From Synechococcus sp. CBW1002 (GTDB taxonomy: Bacteria > Cyanobacteriota > Cyanobacteriia > PCC-6307 > Cyanobiaceae): DNA of 64,000 nucleotides. The position numbers and the translations under genes are program-made. A model generated the notes under the pieces. It was not told the DNA's origin, did no database searches, and worked only from the letters and a program-made list of their open reading frames with translations. The stretch lies in the NCBI RefSeq assembly GCF_015840915.1, contig NZ_CP060398.1:1860001-1924000 (forward strand). The letters run 5' to 3'. Positions 7,747 to 16,205 of this stretch are shown piece after piece. Positions within the stretch are counted from its first letter, which is position 1. Each line of letters begins with the position of its first letter.

Positions 7747-9987
7747 TCACGCTCCAGTGCGGCGGGCTAGCAGCAGCCGATGTTCGAGGCGCTGGGGCAG
7801 AACGGCATTCGGCAGGCCTTTCAGATCCTGCAGCAGGAGGGCCAGGGCCTCGCCCTCGCCCTGCTCTTGCAGCCAGCGGCAATAGGCGCTGCCGGGAGCA
7901 AACCAGCGCTCCAGCAGGGATGGCGTGAGCGGCAGCGGCAGTGACTCCTCCCAGGCTTCGCTGTTGCATTCCCAACCCCGCTGACCCAGACCTGCCAAGG
8001 CCCAGCCCTCAGCGGCCAGCTCCTGCCGTAACCACTCCTGCTCCCGTGTCTCCAGGCGTGCCAGAACTTCAGACCCGACACCACCTCGGGCTGCAGATGG
8101 CTTGGGTTTCGCCATGGAAGTGCGCAGGCAGCGCAGGGCGCTGGCCGGCCCGATCATCGGTGCGCTGAACAACAGGCGGATCTCGGCCGCTGGGGCCGCC
8201 AGCTGGTCCAGCTGCTGCAGCCAGGTGCTCCAGCCGGAGGCCCCGATGTGCCGCAGTGGTTGGCGCGCCACGATCCATTCGAAACGCTCCTCCTTGTGCA
8301 GAAGGCCACTGGCGGCCCCGAGCCCTGCAGGGCCGGCCCCGAGCAGACGCGGCCGCTGCAGGCTGTCAAGCAGGGCCAGGTGGCTTTGAATCCTTTCTCT
8401 ATCGTCGTCTGTGGCTGGGCCGATCACCACACCACCTTCCGGGACCCGCTGCAGGGGATCCAGCGCCCAGAGCAGCGATCGCGCCTCCAGGACAAGCACC
8501 CGGTCGGTGCGCTTCAGGCAAGCGTCTTTCCAGAATCGTTGCCGCAGTTGATCGAGCCTGGCGCCTTCGGCACTGGCCTGGCGCTGCAGCCATCGCTCGA
8601 GGCGGGGATCCTCCGGGCTGCTGGTGAGCAGCTCCCCGGCCTCCTCGGTGAGTTCCGCCGCCGCTCCCAGCTGGGCCGCCCGCCGCTCCTGCAGCCGCTG
8701 GCGCCGCTGCCCCTCCCAGCCCACCGCCCCTGGCTGCCAGAACACCTCGCCCTGCAGGGCGACTGGCAGGTACTGCTGGGCCACCCAGTGCTCGGCGTAG
8801 GCATGCGGGTAGCGGTAGCCGACCCCATCACCAAAGGCCTGCCCATCGCGGTTGGCATCGCGCAGATGGGCCGGTACCTGTTGCCTGTTGGCGGTGCGCA
8901 CCACCTTGATCGCATCGAACACGCCCAGGGTGCTGTTGCTTTTCTCGGTGCCGGCCAGATACAGGGCCGCCTGGGCCAGCGGGTAGAGACCCTCGGGCAG
9001 GCCGATCCGTTCGAAGGCCGCGGCGCAGGCCTCCACCACCACGATGGCCATCGGATCGGCCAGGCCCACGTCTTCTCCGGCCGAGATCAGCATGCGGCGG
9101 AACAGGAAGCGGGGGTTCTCCCCGGCCTCCACCATCCGAGCCAGCCAGAACAGGGCGGCATCGGGATCGGATCCGCGCAGGGATTTGATGAAGGCGCTGA
9201 TCGTGTCGAAGTGGGCATCACCCTGCTTGTCGTAAAGCACGGCCCGTTGCTGGATCGACTCCTCCGCGATCGCCAGATCGATGGTGACGGTGCCGTGCCG
9301 ATCCGGTTCCGTCGTCTCCACCGCCAGCTCCAGGGCATTGAGCAGGCTGCGGGCATCCCCTCCGGCCACGTCGACCAGGTGCGCTGCGGCCTCGGGCAGC
9401 AGCCGGATCGCCCGGCCGCCATAGCCCCGCTCCACGTCCGTGAGGGCCCGCTGCAGCAGCGCCTCCAGATCGCCGCTCTCCAGCGGTTGCAGCCGGAACA
9501 GCCGCGAGCGGCTCACCAGTGCCTTGTTGACCTCGAAGTAGGGGTTCTCGGTGGTTGCACCGATCAGGGTGACGGTGCCGTTCTCCACCCAGGGCAGCAA
9601 CGCGTCCTGCTGGGCACTGTTGAAGCGGTGCACTTCATCGATGAACAGGAGGGTGCGCAGGCCGTGCCGCTCCAGCCGGGCGCGGGCCTCCTCCACCGCC
9701 AGCCGCAGGTCCTTCACCCCCGCCAGCACGGCGTTGAGGCTGGTGAAGTGGGCGCGGGTGGTGGCCGCGATGATCCGGGCCAGGGTGGTTTTGCCCGTAC
9801 CCGGCGGGCCATGCAGGATCAGGTTGCCCACCCGGTCGGCGCTGATGGCCCGGTGCAGCAGCCGGCCGGGCCCCAGAATCGACTGCTGGCCCACGAACTC
9901 CTCGAGGCGCCGCGGCCGCAGCCGATCGGCGAGGGGAGCAAGCGCCGCGCGCCGCTGCTCGCCGTGATGGCTGAAAAGGTCGCTCAC
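7747..9987 (-). CDS. rarA: RarA/MgsA-family AAA ATPase with long C-terminal extension
   Basis: Replication-associated recombination ATPase, related to the clamp-loader family. The N-terminal part has RPRRLEEFVGQ, Walker A HGPPGTGKTT near residue 55, Walker B LLFIDEVHRFN, sensor 1 GATTENP, and the RarA C-terminal helical domain up to about residue 430 (HAYAEHWVAQQYLP). The protein is 746 aa, against about 450 for bacterial RarA. The extra 300 residues are, as I recall for cyanobacterial homologues, a degenerate SAM-methyltransferase-like domain; no clear SAM-binding loop is visible. GTG 9987 is chosen because MSDLFSHH is a typical start; the frame extends to 10053. Confidence 0.88.
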   Translation of the reverse strand: MSDLFSHHGEQRRAALAPLADRLRPRRLEEFVGQQSILGPGRLLHRAISADRVGNLILHGPPGTGKTTLARIIAATTRAHFTSLNAVLAGVKDLRLAVEEARARLERHGLRTLLFIDEVHRFNSAQQDALLPWVENGTVTLIGATTENPYFEVNKALVSRSRLFRLQPLESGDLEALLQRALTDVERGYGGRAIRLLPEAAAHLVDVAGGDARSLLNALELAVETTEPDRHGTVTIDLAIAEESIQQRAVLYDKQGDAHFDTISAFIKSLRGSDPDAALFWLARMVEAGENPRFLFRRMLISAGEDVGLADPMAIVVVEACAAAFERIGLPEGLYPLAQAALYLAGTEKSNSTLGVFDAIKVVRTANRQQVPAHLRDANRDGQAFGDGVGYRYPHAYAEHWVAQQYLPVALQGEVFWQPGAVGWEGQRRQRLQERRAAQLGAAAELTEEAGELLTSSPEDPRLERWLQRQASAEGARLDQLRQRFWKDACLKRTDRVLVLEARSLLWALDPLQRVPEGGVVIGPATDDDRERIQSHLALLDSLQRPRLLGAGPAGLGAASGLLHKEERFEWIVARQPLRHIGASGWSTWLQQLDQLAAPAAEIRLLFSAPMIGPASALRCLRTSMAKPKPSAARGGVGSEVLARLETREQEWLRQELAAEGWALAGLGQRGWECNSEAWEESLPLPLTPSLLERWFAPGSAYCRWLQEQGEGEALALLLQDLKGLPNAVLPQRLEHRLLLARRTGA

Positions 9988-10131
9988 ACCGGCTGGTCCT
10001 GCTGCTGTGGACGATCCTGGCGCCAGCCACCCCCTCTGGCGGAGAGCTTCCACAGCCTTCAGAATGGCGCCACAGATCAGGGATGGACCTTGTTGGGCTT
10101 GAGACGCGCGACGGGATCCCCTTGTCGGACT

Positions 10132-11244
10132 TTGAGGGCGTCAGGCCGGTTCAACGCCACGGCCTCGAAGACCGCCTCCATGGCCGTTGCCCTGAGCACA
10201 CTGCTCCTGGCGGCCTGTGACAAGCCCGCGCCTCCAGCGGCCAAGCCCCTGGTGGTGAGCACCGCTCCGGTTCAGATCGCTCCCTTCAGCGAGCGGGTGG
10301 AGACGGTCAGCACCCTTGAGGCCATTGATGAGGTTCAGCTGGCCGCCCAGGCCGGCGGCAGGATCCAGCAGCTCGGCATTGGCCAGGGCGACAAGGTCAA
10401 GGCCGGCCAGCTGTTGTTGGTGCTCGATCAGGTTCAGCTCCAGGCTGACTTGGCCACCCTGCTGGCGAGGGAGGAAAAGGACAAACTCAATTACCAGCGT
10501 TACGAATACCTGGTACGTCAGGGTGCTGCCAGTGCAATCCAGCGCGATCAGTTCCGTGCTCAGTACATCGAGTCTCGCGAGGCCGTGCTGGCCAAGCGGG
10601 CCGATCTGGCGTTCCGAGATCTGCGCTCGCCGATCGACGGCACGGTGGCAGACGTTCAGGTGAAGGTGGGCGATGTGATCAGTGCCGGAGATCCCTTCAC
10701 CCGCCTGATTCGCAATGATCGTCTCTTCGCCCGCATCGATGTCCCGGCGATCTTTTCCGATCGAATCCGCCCCGGTCTGCCGGTGACCCTCAAGCAGGCC
10801 GGCTCGGATCGGGTGCTGGTGGAGGGCCGGATCGACTCGGTCGACCCCAACGTGCTGGCGGGTTCCCAGGCCCTGCTGGTCAAGGCGGCGTTCGCCAATC
10901 CGGGCGGCGGCCTGCGCAACGGTCAGCGGCTGCGGGCCACCGTCGAGCTGGATCGGCGTCAGCTGCCCTCCGTGCCCTTCGCGGCTGTCACCCAGTCGTC
11001 TGGTCAGAGCTTCGTCTTCAGGGTCGGCACCCTGGCTGAACTGAAACTGCAGCCGGGCAAGGTGCCGATCGAGCAGTTGGAGGCTCTGCCGCCCAGTGCC
11101 CGCTTCGCCCTGCAGACGCCTGTGCAGCTCGGTGGTCTGCAGAACAATCGATATCCCGTGGTTCAAGGCCTGGATTCCGGCCGTCAGGTGATCACCAGCA
11201 ACCTGCTCAACCTGCGCCACGGCATGCCGATCAAGGTCAACTAA
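10132..11244 (+). CDS. RND efflux periplasmic adaptor lipoprotein (copy 1)
   Basis: Membrane-fusion subunit linking an RND pump to an outer-membrane channel. A lipobox LLLAAC near the N-terminus marks a lipid-anchored protein. Then come the barrel-sandwich half GRIQQLGIGQGDKVKAGQ, a short coiled hairpin, the second half (LRSPIDGTVADVQVKVGD) and a beta-barrel domain. TTG 10132 is given as start because it supplies basic residues before the lipobox; ATG 10180 is possible but leaves only 11 residues ahead of the Cys. It is the first gene of RND module 1; the pump follows 53 bp later. No outer-membrane factor gene is nearby. Confidence 0.82.
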   Translation: MRASGRFNATASKTASMAVALSTLLLAACDKPAPPAAKPLVVSTAPVQIAPFSERVETVSTLEAIDEVQLAAQAGGRIQQLGIGQGDKVKAGQLLLVLDQVQLQADLATLLAREEKDKLNYQRYEYLVRQGAASAIQRDQFRAQYIESREAVLAKRADLAFRDLRSPIDGTVADVQVKVGDVISAGDPFTRLIRNDRLFARIDVPAIFSDRIRPGLPVTLKQAGSDRVLVEGRIDSVDPNVLAGSQALLVKAAFANPGGGLRNGQRLRATVELDRRQLPSVPFAAVTQSSGQSFVFRVGTLAELKLQPGKVPIEQLEALPPSARFALQTPVQLGGLQNNRYPVVQGLDSGRQVITSNLLNLRHGMPIKVN

Positions 11245-11297
11245 GGCGGTCGCGTTCGCCTCCACGCATCAGTGTCGTCTTCGGATTCGAGTGCACC

Positions 11298-14200
11298 GTG
11301 TCGCCTTCCAACGGTTTTATCGTTCGCCCCGTGCTCACCACGGTCTGCAGCCTGCTGATCGTGATTGCGGGATTGATCTCGATCCCGTTGCTGCCGGTCG
11401 AAAACCTGCCTGACATTGCACCACCCACGGTGAACGTGAACGCGAGTTATACGGGTGCCGATGCGATCACGGTGGAGCAGGGCGTCACCACGGTGCTGGA
11501 GCAGCAGATCAATGGTGTGGAGAACATGGACTTTATCAGTTCCAACAGCTCTGCCGATGGTCGCAGCCAGATCACGGTGTCGTTTGCCAGTGGCACCGAT
11601 GGCGATATCAATCAGGTCAACGTTCAAAACCGGGTTTCTCTCGCCAATCCCTCCTTGCCCGAGGAGGTGCGCCAGGCGGGAGTGGTGGTAAACAAGGCTT
11701 CCAACTCCATTTTGTTGGTCTATAACTTCGTCAGTGAAGATCCTGCCAAAATCACCTACAGTGTCGAGACAATCAGCGGGCTGCTGGATCAGAATCTCAC
11801 CGATTCAATCAAGCGGGTGCCTGGGGTCGGAGATCTCACCTATTTCGGCGAACGTAAACTCGCCTTCCGCCTCTGGCTCGATCCCGCCAAGCTCACCGCG
11901 TTTAGCCTCACCTCCAATGACGTGGTCGCGGCCCTCAGCAGTCAGAACCGCCTGGTGCCCTCCGGAAGTGTGGGCGGCGAACCGGCGCCCAAGGGACAGG
12001 AGTTCACGTTCACTGTGCAGCTGCAGGGCCGCTTACTCAGCGTTGAAGATTTTTCGGCCCTGATCGTCAAGACCACCCCTGAGGGTGGAATCGTGCGGCT
12101 GCGCGACGTGGGTCGCGCCAGTCTGGGCGGCGAGAACTATGCCCTGCAGGCCACCGATATCCGCGGCGTTCCTTCCGTGGGCCTGGCTGTCTACCAGCTG
12201 AGTGGCAGCAACGCCCTCAAGACATCCGAGGGTGTGAAGGCTGTACTGGACGAGTTTCAGGCCGTGATGCCTGTGGGCCTGAAGATGGAGCAGATCTACG
12301 ACAACACTGAGTTCATCAATGCCTCGATTCAGGGGGTTGTGGATTCCCTCCGCGATGCCGTGGTTCTGGTGGTGCTGATCCTGTTTCTGTTCCTGCAGGA
12401 CTGGAAAGCCACCCTGGTGCCGGGTATCGCCATCCCTGTGGCCTTGATCGGTACGTTTGCCCTGGTGAATGCCTTCGGCTTCTCGCTGAATCAGCTCACT
12501 CTCTTCGGTCTGGTGCTCGCCACGGGTCTGGTGGTGGATGACGCCATCACCGTGATTGAAGACACCTCCACCAAAAAGGCTTCGGGCCTGACGGCGGCCA
12601 GGGCGGCCATGGCCACGATGGATGAGTTGTTCAGCGCGGTGATCGCCACCTCTCTGGTGTTGTTTGCGGTGTTTCTGCCGGTGCTGTTCTTCCCAGGAGC
12701 CACCGGTACGATCTATAAGCAATTTGCCGCCACGATCATCTTTTCGGTGGCGATCTCCACCTTCAATGCCCTCACCTTTTCGCCGATGCTCTCGGCGCTC
12801 CTGCTCGCTCAGGATTCTGAGCCTCCGGGACGGCGCACCTATGCGATCGCCGGCGGCTCGATCGGATTCATCTATGGCCTGATGGCTGGAGGCAGTGGTG
12901 TCTTGCCCGTGCTCTCGGCTGTGGTGGTGGGACTGTTCGTTGGCTATGTGGCCAAACTTCTCACAGGTCTGCCCCTGCGGTTGCCCTTCACGGTGGGGGC
13001 CGCGGCGGTGGGCCTGGTCTTCGGCGGGGTGGAGACCCCGTTGACGGTGTTGATCTTCGCGGCGGCGGGCCTGGCCACCGGTTGGTTCACCCCGGTGATC
13101 TTTCGCCGTTTCAACGGTCTTTATGCCGGCTTCGAAGACCGCTACAAGGGCCTGCTGGGCTGGGCTCTGAATCGGCGCATTCTGGTGATGGCTGTGCTGG
13201 CAGGGGGCATCACCCTCACCGGTGTGGCCTTCAGCGCCATCCCGGGAGGGTTTGTTCCGATCGAGGACCAGGGCTATGCCATCGGCTTTGTGCAGGCCCC
13301 CGATGGGGGCTCCCTGCAGGTCACGGATCGGATCAACCGGAAGGTGGCCGAGATCCTGCGAACCGAGAAGGACATCACGGCCGCCTCTGTGTTCAGTGGC
13401 GCCAGTCTGGATGGCAATGCCCCGAACAAGGGTCTGTTTTTCTTCGGCACGCGGAACTGGGATGACCGCCAGACCCGCGAGCAGGAGATGGGTGCGATTG
13501 TGGGACGGCTCAACCAGAAGATGGCCTCCCAGATTCAGGAGGCACGGGTGTTTGTGGTCGAACCACCGGCGATTCCGGGGTATGGCACCTCTGGAGGCTT
13601 TGAATTCCAGCTTCTGGACCGCAGCGGCGGCGCCCTTAACCTCCAGAGCTTCTTCCAGGCGGCGGGCACCTTGATCCGCGAGGCCAATGGCAGCGATCTC
13701 TTTCAGCGGGTCTTCACCCTGTTCTCCCCGGAAGCTCCCCAGCTGGCCATTGATGTGGACCGGGATCGCCTGGCATCCCTGGGAGTCGACTTCGGCGATG
13801 CGATGCGATCGTTCAGTGTCAACTTCGGTGGCAGCTACGTCAACGACACCTTCCAGGAGGGCAAGGTGCGGCGCGTCTTCGTGCAGGCCGACGAAGATAA
13901 CCGTGCCACGCCGGAGAAGCTCAAGGCTCTCTATGTGCGCAATGCTTCAGGCGACCAGATTCCCCTGTCGGAGTTTTTCACGGTGAGGTCCACCCAGGGA
14001 CCCAGTGTGATTCCCCACTTCAATCTCTACCGTTCGATCAAAATTGAGGGCAGCCCGGCTGCCGGCAAGAGTTCAGGCCAGGCGATCAATGGCATGCGTC
14101 AGTTGTTCGAGGCGCAGTCGTTGCAGGGCCTGAATTTCGACTGGACCGGCATCTCCCGTGAGGAGGTGAAGGCCGGATCCCTGGCGGTTGTGATCTTTGC

Positions 14201-14723
14201 CCTGGGAATCCTGGTGGTCTATATGGTTCTTGCTGCCCAATACGAGAGCTATACCGATCCCCTGATCATCCTGATGACGGTGCCCACCGCCATGCTGGGT
14301 GCCCTCACCTTCCTCGCCCTGCGCGGCGAAGTGCTCAACATCTATGCCCAGGTCGGCCTGGTGATGTTGATCGGCCTGGCGGCCAAGAACGGCATCCTGA
14401 TCGTCGATCTCGCCAATCAGCGCATGGCCGAGGGGGCCACGGCCCTCGATGCCGCCCGCGACGCGGCCCAGTCGCGTCTGCGGCCGATCATCATGACCGC
14501 CATTTCATCGCTGTTCGGCTTCCTGCCCCTGGTGCTCGCCAGTGGCGCCGGGGCCCGCAGTCAGGCGTCGCTCGGCACGGTGGTGTTCGGTGGATTGCTG
14601 GTGGCCACGGTGCTGTCGCTACTCGTGGTTCCCGTATTTTATGTGGTGGTGAAGACGCTGCTGGCTGGTGGCTCCACCCCATCGCAACCCGCGCCCACCC
14701 TTTCCGGTTCCGATGGCGCTTGA
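11298..14723 (+). CDS. RND efflux pump, HAE1/AcrB family (copy 1)
   Basis: Proton-driven multidrug-type exporter of the inner membrane, 1141 aa from a GTG. Typical features: FIVRPVLTTVCSLLIVIAG first helix, ENLPDIAPPTV, the pore-domain LPEEVRQAGV segment, and GLVVDDAITVIED of helix 4 with the paired Asp residues of the proton relay. AcrB has about 1049 residues. The excess is a hydrophobic block of about 95 residues near 510-605, between the usual helices 6 and 7, with four or so potential extra membrane spans. The substrate cannot be deduced. Confidence 0.93.
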   Translation: MSPSNGFIVRPVLTTVCSLLIVIAGLISIPLLPVENLPDIAPPTVNVNASYTGADAITVEQGVTTVLEQQINGVENMDFISSNSSADGRSQITVSFASGTDGDINQVNVQNRVSLANPSLPEEVRQAGVVVNKASNSILLVYNFVSEDPAKITYSVETISGLLDQNLTDSIKRVPGVGDLTYFGERKLAFRLWLDPAKLTAFSLTSNDVVAALSSQNRLVPSGSVGGEPAPKGQEFTFTVQLQGRLLSVEDFSALIVKTTPEGGIVRLRDVGRASLGGENYALQATDIRGVPSVGLAVYQLSGSNALKTSEGVKAVLDEFQAVMPVGLKMEQIYDNTEFINASIQGVVDSLRDAVVLVVLILFLFLQDWKATLVPGIAIPVALIGTFALVNAFGFSLNQLTLFGLVLATGLVVDDAITVIEDTSTKKASGLTAARAAMATMDELFSAVIATSLVLFAVFLPVLFFPGATGTIYKQFAATIIFSVAISTFNALTFSPMLSALLLAQDSEPPGRRTYAIAGGSIGFIYGLMAGGSGVLPVLSAVVVGLFVGYVAKLLTGLPLRLPFTVGAAAVGLVFGGVETPLTVLIFAAAGLATGWFTPVIFRRFNGLYAGFEDRYKGLLGWALNRRILVMAVLAGGITLTGVAFSAIPGGFVPIEDQGYAIGFVQAPDGGSLQVTDRINRKVAEILRTEKDITAASVFSGASLDGNAPNKGLFFFGTRNWDDRQTREQEMGAIVGRLNQKMASQIQEARVFVVEPPAIPGYGTSGGFEFQLLDRSGGALNLQSFFQAAGTLIREANGSDLFQRVFTLFSPEAPQLAIDVDRDRLASLGVDFGDAMRSFSVNFGGSYVNDTFQEGKVRRVFVQADEDNRATPEKLKALYVRNASGDQIPLSEFFTVRSTQGPSVIPHFNLYRSIKIEGSPAAGKSSGQAINGMRQLFEAQSLQGLNFDWTGISREEVKAGSLAVVIFALGILVVYMVLAAQYESYTDPLIILMTVPTAMLGALTFLALRGEVLNIYAQVGLVMLIGLAAKNGILIVDLANQRMAEGATALDAARDAAQSRLRPIIMTAISSLFGFLPLVLASGAGARSQASLGTVVFGGLLVATVLSLLVVPVFYVVVKTLLAGGSTPSQPAPTLSGSDGA

Positions 14724-15054
14724 TCCCCAGGCCATGGCGTCCTCTTCTCCTCCTGACAACGATCGCAGGCCTGCCGCAGCGCCGGCCAAGCGCCCTTCCT
14801 TTCAGGGCAAGCGGGTGGTGGTGGCCCTGCTGATCGGCATGGTGATCGGCTGGGCCGTGGGGTTGTTCATGGAATCGATCGTGCAGCATTCCCCCACCTC
14901 GATCGACCCAGGCGATCTGGTCTGGCTGCGGCGCCTGCTGGCGGCAGCCGGAGCCCTGAGCGGGCTGGCGATCGAAGCGATGCGGCAGTTGCAGGCCGCC
15001 AATCCCGATCCGATTTACCATCAGAATCGCCAGGGTCTGCGGCGCAGATGGTGA
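14713..15054 (+). CDS. Small two-helix membrane protein linked to RND module 1
   Basis: 113 residues: a polar, proline/alanine-rich N-terminus, a helix VVVALLIGMVIGWAVGLF, a short acidic loop, a second helix LLAAAGALSGLAIEAM and a polar tail beginning RQLQAANPDP. It starts 11 bp inside the pump gene and overlaps the second adaptor gene by 7 bp, so it is embedded in the operon. The 19574-19855 product has the same layout and a matching MRQL...DP segment, which indicates paralogy. I know no named family. It could be a pump accessory subunit in the style of AcrZ, which is inference. Confidence 0.75.
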   Translation: MALDPQAMASSSPPDNDRRPAAAPAKRPSFQGKRVVVALLIGMVIGWAVGLFMESIVQHSPTSIDPGDLVWLRRLLAAAGALSGLAIEAMRQLQAANPDPIYHQNRQGLRRRW

Positions 15055-16205
15055 TCGGACCTGATCCCACCTATCCTCCGCCCAGCCTCCCGGATTCTGT
15101 GAAGTCGCTCGTTGCCCTCAGGTTCGGAGCCGGGCTGGTGGTCCTGGCGTTGCCCCTGCAGGCGTGCAGCCCACCGAAGCCACCGCCACCGCAGGCGCCC
15201 CTTGTTCAGATCGAGCAGCCCACACCACGCACGTTCAACGATCAGGCCACTTATCAGAGCACCCTTGAGGCGATCCGGGATCTGAAGCTGGCGGCTGAGA
15301 TTGATGGGCGGATCGTGGCGATGCCGATGCGGGAGGGGCAGAGCGTCAGCCAGGGCCAGCCCCTCTTCCGCCTGGATCAGGTGCAGCAGCGAGCCGAGGT
15401 GGATGCGGCGGCCTCGGAGGCCCGCAGGGACCTGGTGAACGCCCAGCGCTTCATCTTCCTGAACGAGCAGGGAGCTGTCTCCACCCTGCAACGTGACTAT
15501 TACGTCACCCAGGCCCTCACAAGCAGGGACAAGCTGATCGGCCAGCAGGCCACCCTGGCCTACAAGGATGTCGTCGCACCGATCGCCGGCCAGGTCGGCA
15601 GCATCGCCTTCAAGCTGGGTGACTTCGTGCGGGCCGGCACCGTGGTGACCACGGTGATCGATAACTCCGTTCTCTGGGTGCGTCTTGATGTGCCGGCCTC
15701 CCAGGCCTGGCGGGTGCGCCGAGGACTGCCTGTGATCCTGCAACTACCGGATCAACAGGGGCAGCTGGCCCGGGGCTCTCTCACCTTCGTGGCCCCCTCG
15801 GTGGACAAGACCAGCCAGACCCTGCTGACCAAGGCCACGTTCGACAACCGCGATGGCCTGCTGCGCAACGGGCAGCGGGTGAGCGCCACGCTGGTGTTTG
15901 CCCAGGAGCCCCTGCTCTCGATTCCAGAACGTGCGGTTCTGCTGCAGGCAGGCAAGACGTTTGTGTTCCTGGCACTGCCGGCGGCCGAGGCCAGCCGTCG
16001 ACTTGGCCGTCCCCTGGCGAGCCAGCCCCCATCGGGCGCTCTGGTGGCTGTGCAGGTGCCGGTGCGGGTGGGCACTCTGCAGCAGGGACGCTTTGCGTTG
16101 CTGGAGGGATTGCAGAGCAGTGATCGTTTCATCCTCGGCAACCTGGCCCAGCTGCGTTCCGGCTCGGTGGTGCGCACGACTCCAGCGGGGTCCGCACGTC
16201 CATGA
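15048..16205 (+). CDS. RND efflux periplasmic adaptor lipoprotein (copy 2)
   Basis: Second membrane-fusion protein, about 385 aa from ATG 15048. A GTG at 15099 would give a cleaner lipoprotein signal (KSLVALRF... then LPLQAC). The lipoyl-like halves are LAAEIDGRIVAMPMREGQ and VVAPIAGQVGSIAFKLGD, flanking a short coiled hairpin; the beta-barrel and membrane-proximal domains follow. It is paralogous to the copy at 10132. It overlaps the small membrane gene upstream and its stop overlaps the next pump start (ATGA), a fully coupled operon. Confidence 0.88.
   Translation: MVIGPDPTYPPPSLPDSVKSLVALRFGAGLVVLALPLQACSPPKPPPPQAPLVQIEQPTPRTFNDQATYQSTLEAIRDLKLAAEIDGRIVAMPMREGQSVSQGQPLFRLDQVQQRAEVDAAASEARRDLVNAQRFIFLNEQGAVSTLQRDYYVTQALTSRDKLIGQQATLAYKDVVAPIAGQVGSIAFKLGDFVRAGTVVTTVIDNSVLWVRLDVPASQAWRVRRGLPVILQLPDQQGQLARGSLTFVAPSVDKTSQTLLTKATFDNRDGLLRNGQRVSATLVFAQEPLLSIPERAVLLQAGKTFVFLALPAAEASRRLGRPLASQPPSGALVAVQVPVRVGTLQQGRFALLEGLQSSDRFILGNLAQLRSGSVVRTTPAGSARP

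Noticed and set aside
8248-11244. A 998-codon rightward frame covering rarA and the first RND adaptor
   Set aside because: The first 640 codons lie antisense to rarA and have shadow-type composition; only the last 350 or so codons (lipoprotein adaptor) are real.
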